A DNA stretch of 64,000 nucleotides from Chloroflexota bacterium (lineage in GTDB: Bacteria > Chloroflexota > UBA4733), in assembly GCA_023381895.1 (NCBI GenBank), contig JAMCTA010000136.1, forward strand, positions 1-64,000, written 5' to 3'. A program made the position numbers and the translations under genes. Numbering within the stretch: the first letter of the stretch is position 1; every line of letters starts with the position of its first letter. The notes under the pieces are model-generated. The model was not told where the DNA came from. It was given only the letters and a program-made list of their open reading frames with translations, and did not search any database. Of the stretch, positions 1-8,434 are shown one piece after another.

Positions 1-5
1 TGGCT

Positions 6-269
6 TTGGGACCGGTGCCTTGCAGCCTCACACAGCGAGTACTATTCGGATTGTGTTCACTCCGTGGGCGGTCCAGACGAAGGTTTGTTGAGACGCTCCG
101 CGAGGAGTTCAGAACGACAGCGCCGACGTTGCTGGCAGTACTGAAGAGCAATCTCGTGCGCTTGGACCGGGATGGATACCCCACTATCACCCGTAAGGGA
201 CGGAAGCTGTTTCGTGAGCTCGAGAGGTGTGGAGCGTTCACCAGAAGCGAGGCATCTCGGTTACCGTGA
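6..269 (+). CDS. hypothetical protein, possibly C-terminal part of a winged-helix protein
   Basis: An 87-residue reading frame that may extend upstream beyond the window edge, since its first codon here is only a TTG at position 6. The C-terminal half ends in ITRKGRKLFREL, which resembles the wing and last helix of small winged-helix regulators. No DNA-binding motif can be assigned with confidence. It converges on tpiA, whose stop lies 28 bases further on. It could equally be a chance frame. Confidence 0.3.
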   Translation: MGPVPCSLTQRVLFGLCSLRGRSRRRFVETLREEFRTTAPTLLAVLKSNLVRLDRDGYPTITRKGRKLFRELERCGAFTRSEASRLP

Positions 270-296
270 GTCGAGACGTCCGCTTCGGCATCAAGA

Positions 297-1073
297 TCAG
301 GAAGCCCGCTGCTGGGCACAGCCTCGTACGATCGCCACGAAGTCGGTTGCTTTCAGGCTTGCCCCGCCGACGAGGGCACCATCGATGTCTGGCTGAGCAA
401 AAAACACGCTACAGTTTGCAGGATTGACACTTCCACCGTACTGGATACGTGTTTCATTGGCGATCGATCCGAACATCCGTCGGAGTTCCTCACGAATCAT
501 CCCCGCCACTTCTTGCGCTTGTTCCGCACTGGCGGCTCTGCCGGTACCGATGGCCCATACTGGTTCATAGGCGATCGTAACTCTCCCAAGTATCTCATGG
601 TCGAGGCCACCAAGGCTGCCGTGCAGTTGTGATCGGATGACGGATGTAGTCCGGCCCGCATCTCGCTCATCAAGTCGCTCACCGATGCAGACGATTGCAC
701 CGAGGCCACTCTTGAGCACGGCCTGTGTCTTCAGAAACACTGAGGCATCCGTCTCACCAAAGTACTGGCGCCGCTCCGAGTGGCCAACAATGACGTAGTC
801 ACATAGACCCTTGAGCATCTCTGCGGAGACTTCACCGGTGAAGGCCCCGTGTCCCACATGATATGCATTCTGTGCGCCGAGCTTCACCTGACTTCCCTCG
901 AGCACGGACCGCACAGCCATAAGTGCAACAAACGCGGGGCAGACGGCGGCTTCCACCCGGTCTGATAGTGCATCCAATGGCGCACGTACGGCAACTGCAA
1001 GCTCGGCTGCTCCTGCCGGATCCAGATTCATCTTCCAGTTTCCGGCGACGAAGGGCAAACGCTGCGTTCCCAT
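297..1073 (-). CDS. tpiA: triosephosphate isomerase
   Basis: Interconverts dihydroxyacetone phosphate and glyceraldehyde 3-phosphate in cytosolic glycolysis. The 258-residue protein has the GNWKMN substrate-binding segment at 11-16, the electrophilic histidine in VGHSERR (H98), the catalytic glutamate in YEPVWAIGTG (E170), and the phosphate-binding IQYGGSV and GGASL loops. Length is normal for the family. The ATG at 1073 is chosen over an upstream in-frame ATG inside pgk because the protein then begins at the family's usual place, preceded by AGAAG. It follows pgk by 7 bases as the last gene of a gap-pgk-tpiA operon. Confidence 0.97.
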   Translation of the reverse strand: MGTQRLPFVAGNWKMNLDPAGAAELAVAVRAPLDALSDRVEAAVCPAFVALMAVRSVLEGSQVKLGAQNAYHVGHGAFTGEVSAEMLKGLCDYVIVGHSERRQYFGETDASVFLKTQAVLKSGLGAIVCIGERLDERDAGRTTSVIRSQLHGSLGGLDHEILGRVTIAYEPVWAIGTGRAASAEQAQEVAGMIREELRRMFGSIANETRIQYGGSVNPANCSVFFAQPDIDGALVGGASLKATDFVAIVRGCAQQRAS

Positions 1074-1080
1074 TGCTCTT

Positions 1081-2271
1081 CTACCCTTCGGCACGTTCGA
1101 GAGCAGCGACACCAGGAAGCACGCGTCCTTCCAGCAGCTCGAGGGAGGCCCCGCCACCGGTCGACACGTGGGTGATGCGGTCAGCGACACCGGCTTGTTC
1201 TACCGCGGCCACGGACTCGCCACCGCCTACGACGGAAGTCACCTGAGGTGTGTCCGCAAGTGCCTGAGCCAGTTCGAGCGTGCCTTGAGCAAAGGCAGGG
1301 AACTCGAATACGCCGAGAGGGCCGTTCCACAGCACGGTAGCTGAAGTTCGCACGACATCACGAATTGCAGTGACCGTCTGCGGCCCCACATCAAGGATGC
1401 TCCAGCCGGCCGGGACAGCCGGCGCCGCGACGACTCGCCGCTGGGCATCGGCAGCAAACCGGTCAGCGATGACGACGTCGGTCGGGAGTATCACACGCAC
1501 TCCCCGCTCATTAGCAGTGTGGAGGATATTTCGAGCCACATCCAGCTGATCATCTTCGACCAGTGACCCTCCTACAGCATAGCCCTGCGCCTTGAGGAAA
1601 GTGTTAGCCATGCCCCCACCGAGGACAAGGGTGTCGACCCGAGGCAGCAGATGTTCGACGACTGCGATCTTGGTGGAGATCTTCGAGCCACCAATGATCG
1701 CTGTGAAAGGGTGCGCCGGATTGTTGAGAATCCCAGTCAGCGTCTCGACTTCGCGCAGCAGGAGGAATCCTGCTGCACTCGGCAATAGATGGGCGAGGGC
1801 CTCTGTCGTCGCGTGCGCTCGATGGGCTGTGCCGAACGCATCGTTGACGTAAGCATCACCGAGTCTCGCTAGCTGTCCGGCAAAAGCCTGGTCGTTCTTT
1901 TCCTCTTCGGGGTGGAAGCGCACGTTTTCCAGGAGCAGCACATCTCCTGGCTTGAGGGCTGCGGCTGCGCTCGCTGCAGAGGGACCCACACAATCATCGG
2001 CGAAAGCCACAGGGCGCCCTAGCAAGATAGCGAAGCGCTTCGCCACAGGAGCAAGCGACAGTCTCTTGTCTGCTCCTTTCGGGCGCCCGAGGTGGGACAT
2101 CAAGATGACTGCTGAACCCCGGTCGAGCAAGAACTTGATCGTTGGCAGCGACGCGCGCAATCGTGTGTCATCAGCAACGTCGCCCCCAGGTGTAAGAGGA
2201 ACATTGAAGTCGACGCGGACGAGCACCTGTTTACCGGCGACTTCCAGCTCGCTAACGCTGCGGACTGTCAT
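1081..2271 (-). CDS. pgk: phosphoglycerate kinase
   Basis: Transfers the acyl phosphate of 1,3-bisphosphoglycerate to ADP, the first ATP-forming step of glycolysis. The 396-residue protein begins with the family's VRVDFNVPL segment (about 18-26). It carries SHLGRPKG (about 59-66), the LLENVRFHPEEEKND region, GGSKISTKI, and the nucleotide-loop VVGGGESVAA near the C terminus. Length fits bacterial PGKs. It starts 6 bases after the gap stop and is followed 7 bases later by tpiA, so the three genes are probably cotranscribed. Confidence 0.97.
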   Translation of the reverse strand: MTVRSVSELEVAGKQVLVRVDFNVPLTPGGDVADDTRLRASLPTIKFLLDRGSAVILMSHLGRPKGADKRLSLAPVAKRFAILLGRPVAFADDCVGPSAASAAAALKPGDVLLLENVRFHPEEEKNDQAFAGQLARLGDAYVNDAFGTAHRAHATTEALAHLLPSAAGFLLLREVETLTGILNNPAHPFTAIIGGSKISTKIAVVEHLLPRVDTLVLGGGMANTFLKAQGYAVGGSLVEDDQLDVARNILHTANERGVRVILPTDVVIADRFAADAQRRVVAAPAVPAGWSILDVGPQTVTAIRDVVRTSATVLWNGPLGVFEFPAFAQGTLELAQALADTPQVTSVVGGGESVAAVEQAGVADRITHVSTGGGASLELLEGRVLPGVAALERAEG

Positions 2272-2277
2272 ATGTGC

Positions 2278-3297
2278 CTACAATCCCTTGGAGGCCACGA
2301 AAGCACACAAGTCAGCCAGGCGGCACGAGTAGCCCCACTCGTTGTCATACCAGGAAACGATCTTGGCCATGTTGCCACCGACCACCATAGTGTCGAGACC
2401 GCTGACGATTGTGGAGAATGTACTGCTCTTGAGATCTTGCGATACAAGCGGATCCTCTGTGTAATCGAGGATGCCCTTCAGAGAGTTAGCCGCGGCTTCT
2501 TTGAAGGCGCCGTTGATCTCATCAACGGTTGCGTTCTTCTTCAAATCGACGGTGAAGTCGACGACAGACACCGTCGAGGTGGGAACGCGGAAGGACATGC
2601 CGTTGAAGATGCCCTTGAGCTCCGGGATGACGAGGCCCACAGCGCGGGCCGCGCCAGTTGTCGACGGCACGATGTTGAGACCCGCGGCGCGAGCGTCGCG
2701 GAGATCCTTTGTCGCCACGTCCAACAGTCGCTGCGAGTTGGTATAGGAGTGGACGGTCGTAAGCAGTCCCTTCTCGATTCCGAAGCTGTCGTTGAGCACC
2801 TTTGCAACCGGGGCGAGGCCGTTGGTGGTGCAGGAGGCGTTGGAGATCACCTGGTGCCTGGCCGGATTGTACATCTGCTGATTCACCCCCAGCACAATGG
2901 TGATGTCCTCATTTTTTGCTGGCGCTGAGATCAATACCTTCTTTACTGTCCCGTGGACATGGGCGCGCGCCTTGTTAGCGTCGGTGAACAGTCCGGTGGA
3001 CTCGATGACAACTTCCACACCAGCGTCTTGCCAGGGAATCGCGCCGGGGTCGCGCTCGGCAAAAACTTTGATGCTCTTTCCGTTGACGACGATGCCGTCT
3101 GATGTCGCCGACACGGTTCCAGGGAACGTCCCGTAATTGGAGTCGTGCTTAAGTAAGAAGGCGTTCGTCTCGGTATCAGTGAGGTCATTTACGGCGACGA
3201 CCTCGATCTCGTCGCTGTGGCGATCGAGAATAGCTTTGAAGACCTGGCGTCCGATCCTGCCGAAACCGTTGATACCGACTCTCGTTGCCACTGCCAT
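2278..3297 (-). CDS. gap: glyceraldehyde-3-phosphate dehydrogenase
   Basis: Oxidises and phosphorylates glyceraldehyde 3-phosphate with NAD. The 339-residue protein has the dinucleotide-binding GINGFGRIGR (8-17), the catalytic cysteine in SNASCTTNG (C156), and the C-terminal WYDNEWGYSCR signature. The start at 3297 is chosen because an AGGAGG ribosome-binding site sits a few bases upstream. A longer in-frame start 18 bases earlier would place that site inside the gene. Asp after Asn near residue 38 fits NAD preference. It is the first gene of the gap-pgk-tpiA operon, so the promoter should lie in the 262-base gap upstream. Confidence 0.97.
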   Translation of the reverse strand: MAVATRVGINGFGRIGRQVFKAILDRHSDEIEVVAVNDLTDTETNAFLLKHDSNYGTFPGTVSATSDGIVVNGKSIKVFAERDPGAIPWQDAGVEVVIESTGLFTDANKARAHVHGTVKKVLISAPAKNEDITIVLGVNQQMYNPARHQVISNASCTTNGLAPVAKVLNDSFGIEKGLLTTVHSYTNSQRLLDVATKDLRDARAAGLNIVPSTTGAARAVGLVIPELKGIFNGMSFRVPTSTVSVVDFTVDLKKNATVDEINGAFKEAAANSLKGILDYTEDPLVSQDLKSSTFSTIVSGLDTMVVGGNMAKIVSWYDNEWGYSCRLADLCAFVASKGL

Positions 3298-3559
3298 TTC
3301 TCCTCCTGAGGGCACTTACCCTACGTACTCGACCGGAAGGCGCCGCTCTCCTGCGCTGTCTTGTTCCGAATGAGTCCTCCCGCGAACCTAGCGAGAGATA
3401 TCGTCACCTTCACAATTTCCTTGTTGCAGAATACCGCCTGAGGGCTGAAATTCTGTCCAATACTGGTGAAGAGAAGGAGAAACGCGGCTTGAGCCCGGTG
3501 ACAGGCCCTGCTAGAGATCGGCAAACTCGTGACGCCCCCGGATGGAAAGCGCCATTACT
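3298..3559. other. intergenic region between gap and the histidine phosphatase gene
   Basis: A 262-base gap between two minus-strand genes. It must hold the promoter of the gap-pgk-tpiA operon, but I see no convincing -35/-10 pair. The only clear element is the strong AGGAGG ribosome-binding site of gap just upstream of 3297. No gene of any length was recognised. Confidence 0.5.
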
Positions 3560-4189
3560 CTATTCTTCATCCCTGCGCTGGCGTAAGTGACACGTGTCAT
3601 TGAGAAGGTTGATGACGGCCCCCGAAGGGTAGATCGCTACCTCACTCAGACTGCAGGCACCGATATTGAAGTTCCAGTGGCGCGAGAGTGGCATCCCGAG
3701 AAGGAGACAAAGAGCCACACGTAACGAACCGCCGTGAGCTATGAGAGCGACGGACCGATCCTTTTGTGTCTGGATGACAGTCGTTAGCGCTTCCTTGACT
3801 CGTGTGGCAACATCAGCGAGCGATTCCCCGCCGGGAAAGCGAGCCTCCGGATCATTGGCCGCCCAAGTGCGCGCTGCTTCTGGGAAGCGCTGGCATATAT
3901 CCGCCCAACGCAGCCCTTCGGCTTGGCCGTAGTCGATTTCTTGCCAGCGTGTATCCACTTCAATCGGTATGGCTTCTGGGCGCGCCGCATTGATCGCGCT
4001 GGCGGTCTCTATGGAACGGCGGAGACCACTGGTGATCAGAGCGGCGAGTGGCAAGAGACGGCAACGTTGACCAACTGCTGCTGCTTGCCTCTGGCCGTAG
4101 GTCGTGAGTTGCAGGTCCGTCCGTCCGTTGTATCGCAGCTCCTTATTCCAAAGCGTTTGACCGTGCCGAACCAAATAAAGTCGAATCAT
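3560..4189 (-). CDS. histidine phosphatase family protein (phosphoglycerate mutase-like)
   Basis: A cytosolic member of the histidine phosphatase (dPGM-like) superfamily, 209 residues. The phosphate-accepting motif LVRHGQT (H9) is at the N terminus, the acidic EIDYGQAEG segment lies near 85, and the second catalytic histidine is in ALIAHGGSLR. The length and motifs match GpmB/CobC-type phosphatases rather than the longer cofactor-dependent mutase GpmA. The start is supported by GAGAGGT five bases upstream. Position beside the glycolytic operon suggests phosphoglycerate metabolism, but substrates vary widely in this family, including phosphosugars, alpha-ribazole phosphate and trehalose phosphate. 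Confidence 0.85.
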   Translation of the reverse strand: MIRLYLVRHGQTLWNKELRYNGRTDLQLTTYGQRQAAAVGQRCRLLPLAALITSGLRRSIETASAINAARPEAIPIEVDTRWQEIDYGQAEGLRWADICQRFPEAARTWAANDPEARFPGGESLADVATRVKEALTTVIQTQKDRSVALIAHGGSLRVALCLLLGMPLSRHWNFNIGACSLSEVAIYPSGAVINLLNDTCHLRQRRDEE

Positions 4190-4339
4190 TCTGAACCTCT
4201 CATCGCTTTTGGCGCGGAGCTGCGCATCGTAAGCTCAAGCAACTGACCTTTGGTACAATCACGTAGTTGCAGAAGATGCTTTTCCATCGACGTGGAGAGC
4301 CATTGCAGCACACTAGAGAGCACGATAGACCGGCGAAGC

Positions 4340-5794
4340 ATGGCACACGCTTTCGCCCCGGTGGACAGTCCGCCGCAGAACGTACCGGGGGCCTCCAACC
4401 GGGTGTCGCGAACAGTCGCCTCCGTAGCTGCGCTGATCGCTCTCGATGCTCTGTCGATTGTAGCCGCATTCAATATCGCCTATCACATTCGGTTTGAAAC
4501 GACTCTCTTCGAGGTCATTACTATCACCCCAGCCAGCCAGTTCTTGTCCATGGCGGTCGTATCTCTACTCTGTGCCTGTGCCAGCTTTGCTACATCCGGG
4601 TTGTACCTCTTGCAGCGCGGCATCGCCGCGGTTGAATACATTGGTAAGCTCATTGGTCTCATCACTCTCTCATTCTCCTTCACAGTCACCATTGCAACAC
4701 TGTTCTTGCGCATCGAGGTGCCGCACCTGGCAACGGTCATCGCTTGGGCAGTGAGTGTCGTGTTCATTGTCAGTGAGCGCCTCATAGCACGGCGTGTTAT
4801 TCACGTGCTCCGAACCAGGGGACATGCTGAGCTACGGGTGCTCCTCATCGGCACGGGGCCATCAGCCGCTGCCATTGTCGACCGGATGCTTGATAACCCC
4901 AAGTACGGCTACAAGCCGGTTGCACTGCTTGATGAAGATGGGTACGAACGCGGACAGGTCATTCGCGGAGTACCAGTTGTCGGCACTACAGATGAACTCG
5001 AGGAGACGCTGGCGCATCATCGGGTCGATGAAGTGATCATCGCACTACCGTCGATGTCACACGAGCGCATCTTGGAACTCGTCACTCGTATCCCGAGCGA
5101 CGGGATCGATGTGCAAGTTGCGCCGGACGTGCTGCAGCTGATGACTTCACCTGTCACTGTTGACGAGTTGGCGGGCGTTCCCCTGATCACCGTCAAACGC
5201 GGTGCTCTCCGGGGATGGAACCGGATCGTGAAGCGAGCGATGGACGTGATCATTGCTCTGAGTGTGCTCGTTCTCTTCAGCCCTCTGATGTTGATCATTG
5301 CTGCACTTGTGAAGGTCACCTCTCCCGGCCCAGCCCTTTACTCCCAGGAGCGCGTGGGGTACAACGGTTACCGGTTTAACATCATCAAGTTCCGCTCTAT
5401 GCGAGCTGATGCAGAGCGACAAGGCCCTGGATGGACGACACGGGACGACGATCGACGTACACCTCTCGGAGCCTTTCTCAGAAGATACTCACTCGATGAG
5501 CTTCCTCAGTTCGTCAATATCTTGCTCGGCGATATGAGCGTCGTCGGGCCGCGTCCCGAAAGACCGATATATGTTGAGCGCTTCCAGCAAATGATTCCAC
5601 GCTACATGGAGCGCCACAATGAGAAGTGTGGTCTGACAGGCTGGGCACAAGTCAACGGATTGCGGGGGGACACATCAGTTGAAGAACGCACCCGTTACGA
5701 CTTGTACTACGTGGACAACTGGTCCCTCATGCTCGACCTCCGCATCATTGCATTCACATTGCTCCGCTTGCTCCGCGATGACTCTGCGTACTGA
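4340..5794 (+). CDS. polyprenyl glycosylphosphotransferase (exopolysaccharide initiating sugar transferase)
   Basis: Likely transfers a hexose-1-phosphate from a UDP-sugar to undecaprenyl phosphate, starting a cell-surface polysaccharide. From the ATG at 4340 the protein has 484 residues. It has four or five hydrophobic N-terminal helices, then a nucleotide-binding-like domain (GTGPSAAAIV about 170, the CoA_binding_3 type). A further membrane segment and the C-terminal bacterial sugar transferase domain follow, with KFRSMR, SLDELPQ, VGPRPERP and the CGLTGWAQVNG signature. All expected parts are present. An upstream in-frame ATG at 4250 would add 30 residues unlike family N termini. It precedes fhaA by about 10 bases and may be cotranscribed with it. 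Confidence 0.9.
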   Translation: MAHAFAPVDSPPQNVPGASNRVSRTVASVAALIALDALSIVAAFNIAYHIRFETTLFEVITITPASQFLSMAVVSLLCACASFATSGLYLLQRGIAAVEYIGKLIGLITLSFSFTVTIATLFLRIEVPHLATVIAWAVSVVFIVSERLIARRVIHVLRTRGHAELRVLLIGTGPSAAAIVDRMLDNPKYGYKPVALLDEDGYERGQVIRGVPVVGTTDELEETLAHHRVDEVIIALPSMSHERILELVTRIPSDGIDVQVAPDVLQLMTSPVTVDELAGVPLITVKRGALRGWNRIVKRAMDVIIALSVLVLFSPLMLIIAALVKVTSPGPALYSQERVGYNGYRFNIIKFRSMRADAERQGPGWTTRDDDRRTPLGAFLRRYSLDELPQFVNILLGDMSVVGPRPERPIYVERFQQMIPRYMERHNEKCGLTGWAQVNGLRGDTSVEERTRYDLYYVDNWSLMLDLRIIAFTLLRLLRDDSAY

Positions 5795-5803
5795 GGCTGA
5801 GTG

Positions 5804-6547
5804 ATGAAACCATTACAGCGCCTCGAGCGGCTGTTGCAGCGGTCAATAGAGCAACCTTTCACCCGGCTCGCCGGTGGCAAGCTACAGCCAGTCGAAATGG
5901 CTCATTTCCTTGCCAAGGAGCTCGTGGCAAACAAGCGGGTCGGCGTCGATCGCGTCTATGCACCCAACTGGTTCCGTGCACAGCTCTCGACACCGGACTA
6001 TCGACAGTTCGAGCCCTTCCGCGCGCAGCTCTATGAAGAGATACGCACCTACTTGACGAGAGAGGCGCAGCGGAGAGGCTTTGCGTTTCTCGGGCGCGTG
6101 GAAGTCGTAATTGAAGAGAAGGCCTCGTTGAAGACAGGTGACGTCCTTGCTGAGGCACAAATCCGTGAGGACAAGGAGGCGCCGCGCTCAGTGGAAGGTG
6201 TCGTTGTGGCGACGGAGAACCTCCCTGCAGCAGAGTCAAACGGCGCGCCACCATCCGCCCCAGGGCTTACATTGGTTATTCGGGAGCGTGGGGGGGTCGC
6301 CCAACGTATTGCACTCTCAAAAGAGGTTGATCTGCGTATCGGTCGCGACTATGCCAACGATCTGGTCATCGAAGATCCTACCGTCAGCCGCGCGCACGCG
6401 CGAGTATTCTGGGATCAAGGCTTCTTCGTAGAAGATCTGGGCAGCCGCAACGGTACCTTCATCAATAATGAGCGGGTCCAGCGCTGGCACGTAGCACCCG
6501 GCGACCACGTCCGGCTTGGTGCCGTGGAGATACTCATCGAGCAGTGA
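5804..6547 (+). CDS. FhaA-type DUF3662 and FHA domain protein
   Basis: A cytosolic phosphothreonine-reading protein. Residues 1 to about 115 form the DUF3662 domain (opening LQRLERLLQRSIEQPF). After a linker, an FHA domain occupies about 160-240, with the conserved GRDYANDL, SRAHAR and GSRNGTFIN elements that bind phosphothreonine. In actinobacteria the homologue FhaA is controlled by PknB and regulates peptidoglycan precursor export. Here too it lies directly before a second FHA gene and a penicillin-binding protein. GTG at 5801 is an alternative start. The stop overlaps the next gene by a GTGA junction. Confidence 0.88.
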   Translation: MKPLQRLERLLQRSIEQPFTRLAGGKLQPVEMAHFLAKELVANKRVGVDRVYAPNWFRAQLSTPDYRQFEPFRAQLYEEIRTYLTREAQRRGFAFLGRVEVVIEEKASLKTGDVLAEAQIREDKEAPRSVEGVVVATENLPAAESNGAPPSAPGLTLVIRERGGVAQRIALSKEVDLRIGRDYANDLVIEDPTVSRAHARVFWDQGFFVEDLGSRNGTFINNERVQRWHVAPGDHVRLGAVEILIEQ

Positions 6548-6978
6548 CCACCGATCAACTCTTTCTCCTTCTTCTACGCCTCGGAGCCGTGCTCCTGCTC
6601 TATGTCTTCATCTGGAGAATTGCTGTGGTGATCCGCCGAGATTTGCGCGAGCAGCCTGCTGCCTTTACCGCACCTTCAGACCCTGCGAGGCTTGTTGTCC
6701 TCCAGAGTCAGCTACAGCATCTGCCTGTGGGGCTTGTCATAGCTGTCGAGGGCTCGTGCACACTTGGGAGAGCCAACGACAACCAGTTGACGCTCAATGA
6801 GCCCTTCATCTCTGGTCACCATGCCCAGATCTTCTGGGAGGGCAGCGCATGGCATATACGTGACCTTGGTAGCACCAACGGAACGTGGATAAATGAGCGG
6901 AAAATCGACCGGATCAGTGTTTTGAGAAGTGGAGACACCTTGCAGCTAGGCCAATGGCAGGCACGATTTGAGGCTTGA
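6544..6978 (+). CDS. FhaB-type membrane-anchored FHA domain protein
   Basis: A 144-residue protein with one N-terminal transmembrane helix (about 5-28) followed by arginines, a short linker, and an FHA domain from about 60. Phosphothreonine-binding elements are visible as GRANDNQL, SGHHAQ and GSTNGTWIN. It starts on a GTG that overlaps the fhaA stop and ends inside the start of the penicillin-binding protein gene, so translation is probably coupled. The architecture and order match actinobacterial FhaB/FipA, linked to cell elongation and division. No Ser/Thr kinase is encoded in the window to supply the phosphate. Confidence 0.87.
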   Translation: MTTDQLFLLLLRLGAVLLLYVFIWRIAVVIRRDLREQPAAFTAPSDPARLVVLQSQLQHLPVGLVIAVEGSCTLGRANDNQLTLNEPFISGHHAQIFWEGSAWHIRDLGSTNGTWINERKIDRISVLRSGDTLQLGQWQARFEA

Positions 6979-8398
6979 TCCAGAAGCCCCCCAGGTTTCC
7001 CCAATAGCGATCAAGCAGCTTGCTGCCGTATTCGCAATGGGCTTTGTTTTCTTGTCCTTCACGCTTGTCTTCTGGCAGGTGCTCGAGTCGGTAAGTGTTG
7101 GCCAGAGTCCGAGCAACCCTAGAATGGTGATTGCCGCGCGTTCCGTTGTTCGTGGTCAGATCTATGATCGGGGCGGACGTGTCCTTGTCCAAAATGTTGC
7201 CGGTCATCCTGGCCAGCAACGATTCATAGTCTCGAGTCTCGCACAGGTCATCGGTTATAACAGCGTGCGCTACGGCCAGTCGGGATTAGAAGCATCCTAT
7301 AACCGGTACTTGGACGGCTCAGTAGGCTCAGTAGTTGGTCTGCCTGCGCTTGAGGGATTTCTACAGCTTCCGACCGTGGGTGACTCGCTTACGCTAACGA
7401 TCGATAGCCATCTTCAGCAAGTCGCAGATGCTGCCTTGGGCCAGCATCGTGGTGTCATCATCGTCTTGGATCCAGCTACTGGGGCTGTGCTCGCAATGGT
7501 GAGCAAGCCCTACTATGACCCGAACACACTCGAAGCTGATTGGAAGCAGGTGAGTATCGATCCAGGACAGCCCTTGCTGAATCGAGCGACCCAAGCACTC
7601 TATCCGCCTGGCTCTGTCTTCAAACTCGTTACCGCAGCGGCGGCCTTGCAGACATCGGCAGTCACCCCGTCGACGCAGTTCACGTGCATAGGTGACTGGG
7701 TCATCCAAGGGTTCCACATCTCCTGCGAGAATCCCCAGATTCCCTCACAACTCACCTTTCAGAAAGCGCTGGACCTATCCGCCAACGCCGTGTACGCTCA
7801 AGTGGCATACCATCTCGGTGCAGCAACACTGGAGCGGTACGCTCACGACTTCGGCTTCGGTCAAGCGCCCCGATTGGGTCTCCCCGTAACTCCGAGCACT
7901 CTCAAGAGTCCTTCTGCGACGTGGTCCGGCCCTCTCATCGCAAGCACGGGCTTCGGTCAGGGCCAGCTACAAGTTACCCCGCTGGAGCTTGCCATGATCA
8001 CTGACGCGATCGCTAACGGCGGCGTGATCATGACACCTTATCTCGTCGACCGCGCGACGTCTCCCCAGGGTGTTACCGTCTATCAGCACACGCCGACACC
8101 GTGGCGGCGAGCGATCTCCACACAGACTGCTGCGACGCTCACACACATGATGATTGATGTTGTGAGCCAGGGGTCGGGTGTGCGTGCCCGGATTCCAGGG
8201 GTGGATGTTGCCGGAAAGACAGGAACAGCACAAGTTGGCGGAGTTGCCCTGCCACATGCGATCTTTGTGTGTTTTGCCCCCGCTATGCAGCCACGGGTAG
8301 AGGTGGTCGTACTCGTGGAGAATGCGGGCGAGGGAGCAAATGTCGCCGCTCCAATTGCCCGGACGCTCCTTGAGGATGCACTTCAGTCTCATGGATAG
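6968..8398 (+). CDS. class B penicillin-binding protein (PbpA/FtsI-like transpeptidase)
   Basis: Cross-links peptidoglycan outside the membrane. The 476-residue protein has a single N-terminal transmembrane anchor (about 15-40), a dimerisation-like segment, and a transpeptidase domain. All three catalytic motifs are present: SVFK (S216, K219), SAN (271-273) and KTG (417-419). The length matches actinobacterial PbpA. It starts at a TTG overlapping the FhaB gene by 11 bases. In related clusters a SEDS glycosyltransferase (RodA) and Ser/Thr kinase genes adjoin pbpA; they are absent here, so the partner must be encoded elsewhere. Confidence 0.92.
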   Translation: MRLDPEAPQVSPIAIKQLAAVFAMGFVFLSFTLVFWQVLESVSVGQSPSNPRMVIAARSVVRGQIYDRGGRVLVQNVAGHPGQQRFIVSSLAQVIGYNSVRYGQSGLEASYNRYLDGSVGSVVGLPALEGFLQLPTVGDSLTLTIDSHLQQVADAALGQHRGVIIVLDPATGAVLAMVSKPYYDPNTLEADWKQVSIDPGQPLLNRATQALYPPGSVFKLVTAAAALQTSAVTPSTQFTCIGDWVIQGFHISCENPQIPSQLTFQKALDLSANAVYAQVAYHLGAATLERYAHDFGFGQAPRLGLPVTPSTLKSPSATWSGPLIASTGFGQGQLQVTPLELAMITDAIANGGVIMTPYLVDRATSPQGVTVYQHTPTPWRRAISTQTAATLTHMMIDVVSQGSGVRARIPGVDVAGKTGTAQVGGVALPHAIFVCFAPAMQPRVEVVVLVENAGEGANVAAPIARTLLEDALQSHG

Positions 8399-8434
8399 AG
8401 GCTCGGAAGTAGTGCTCAAGAAAGTGACAGAGTT

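Noticed and set aside
2272..2928. 218-residue plus-strand frame opposite gap
   Set aside because: Lies wholly within the antisense of a clear gap gene and has no motif.
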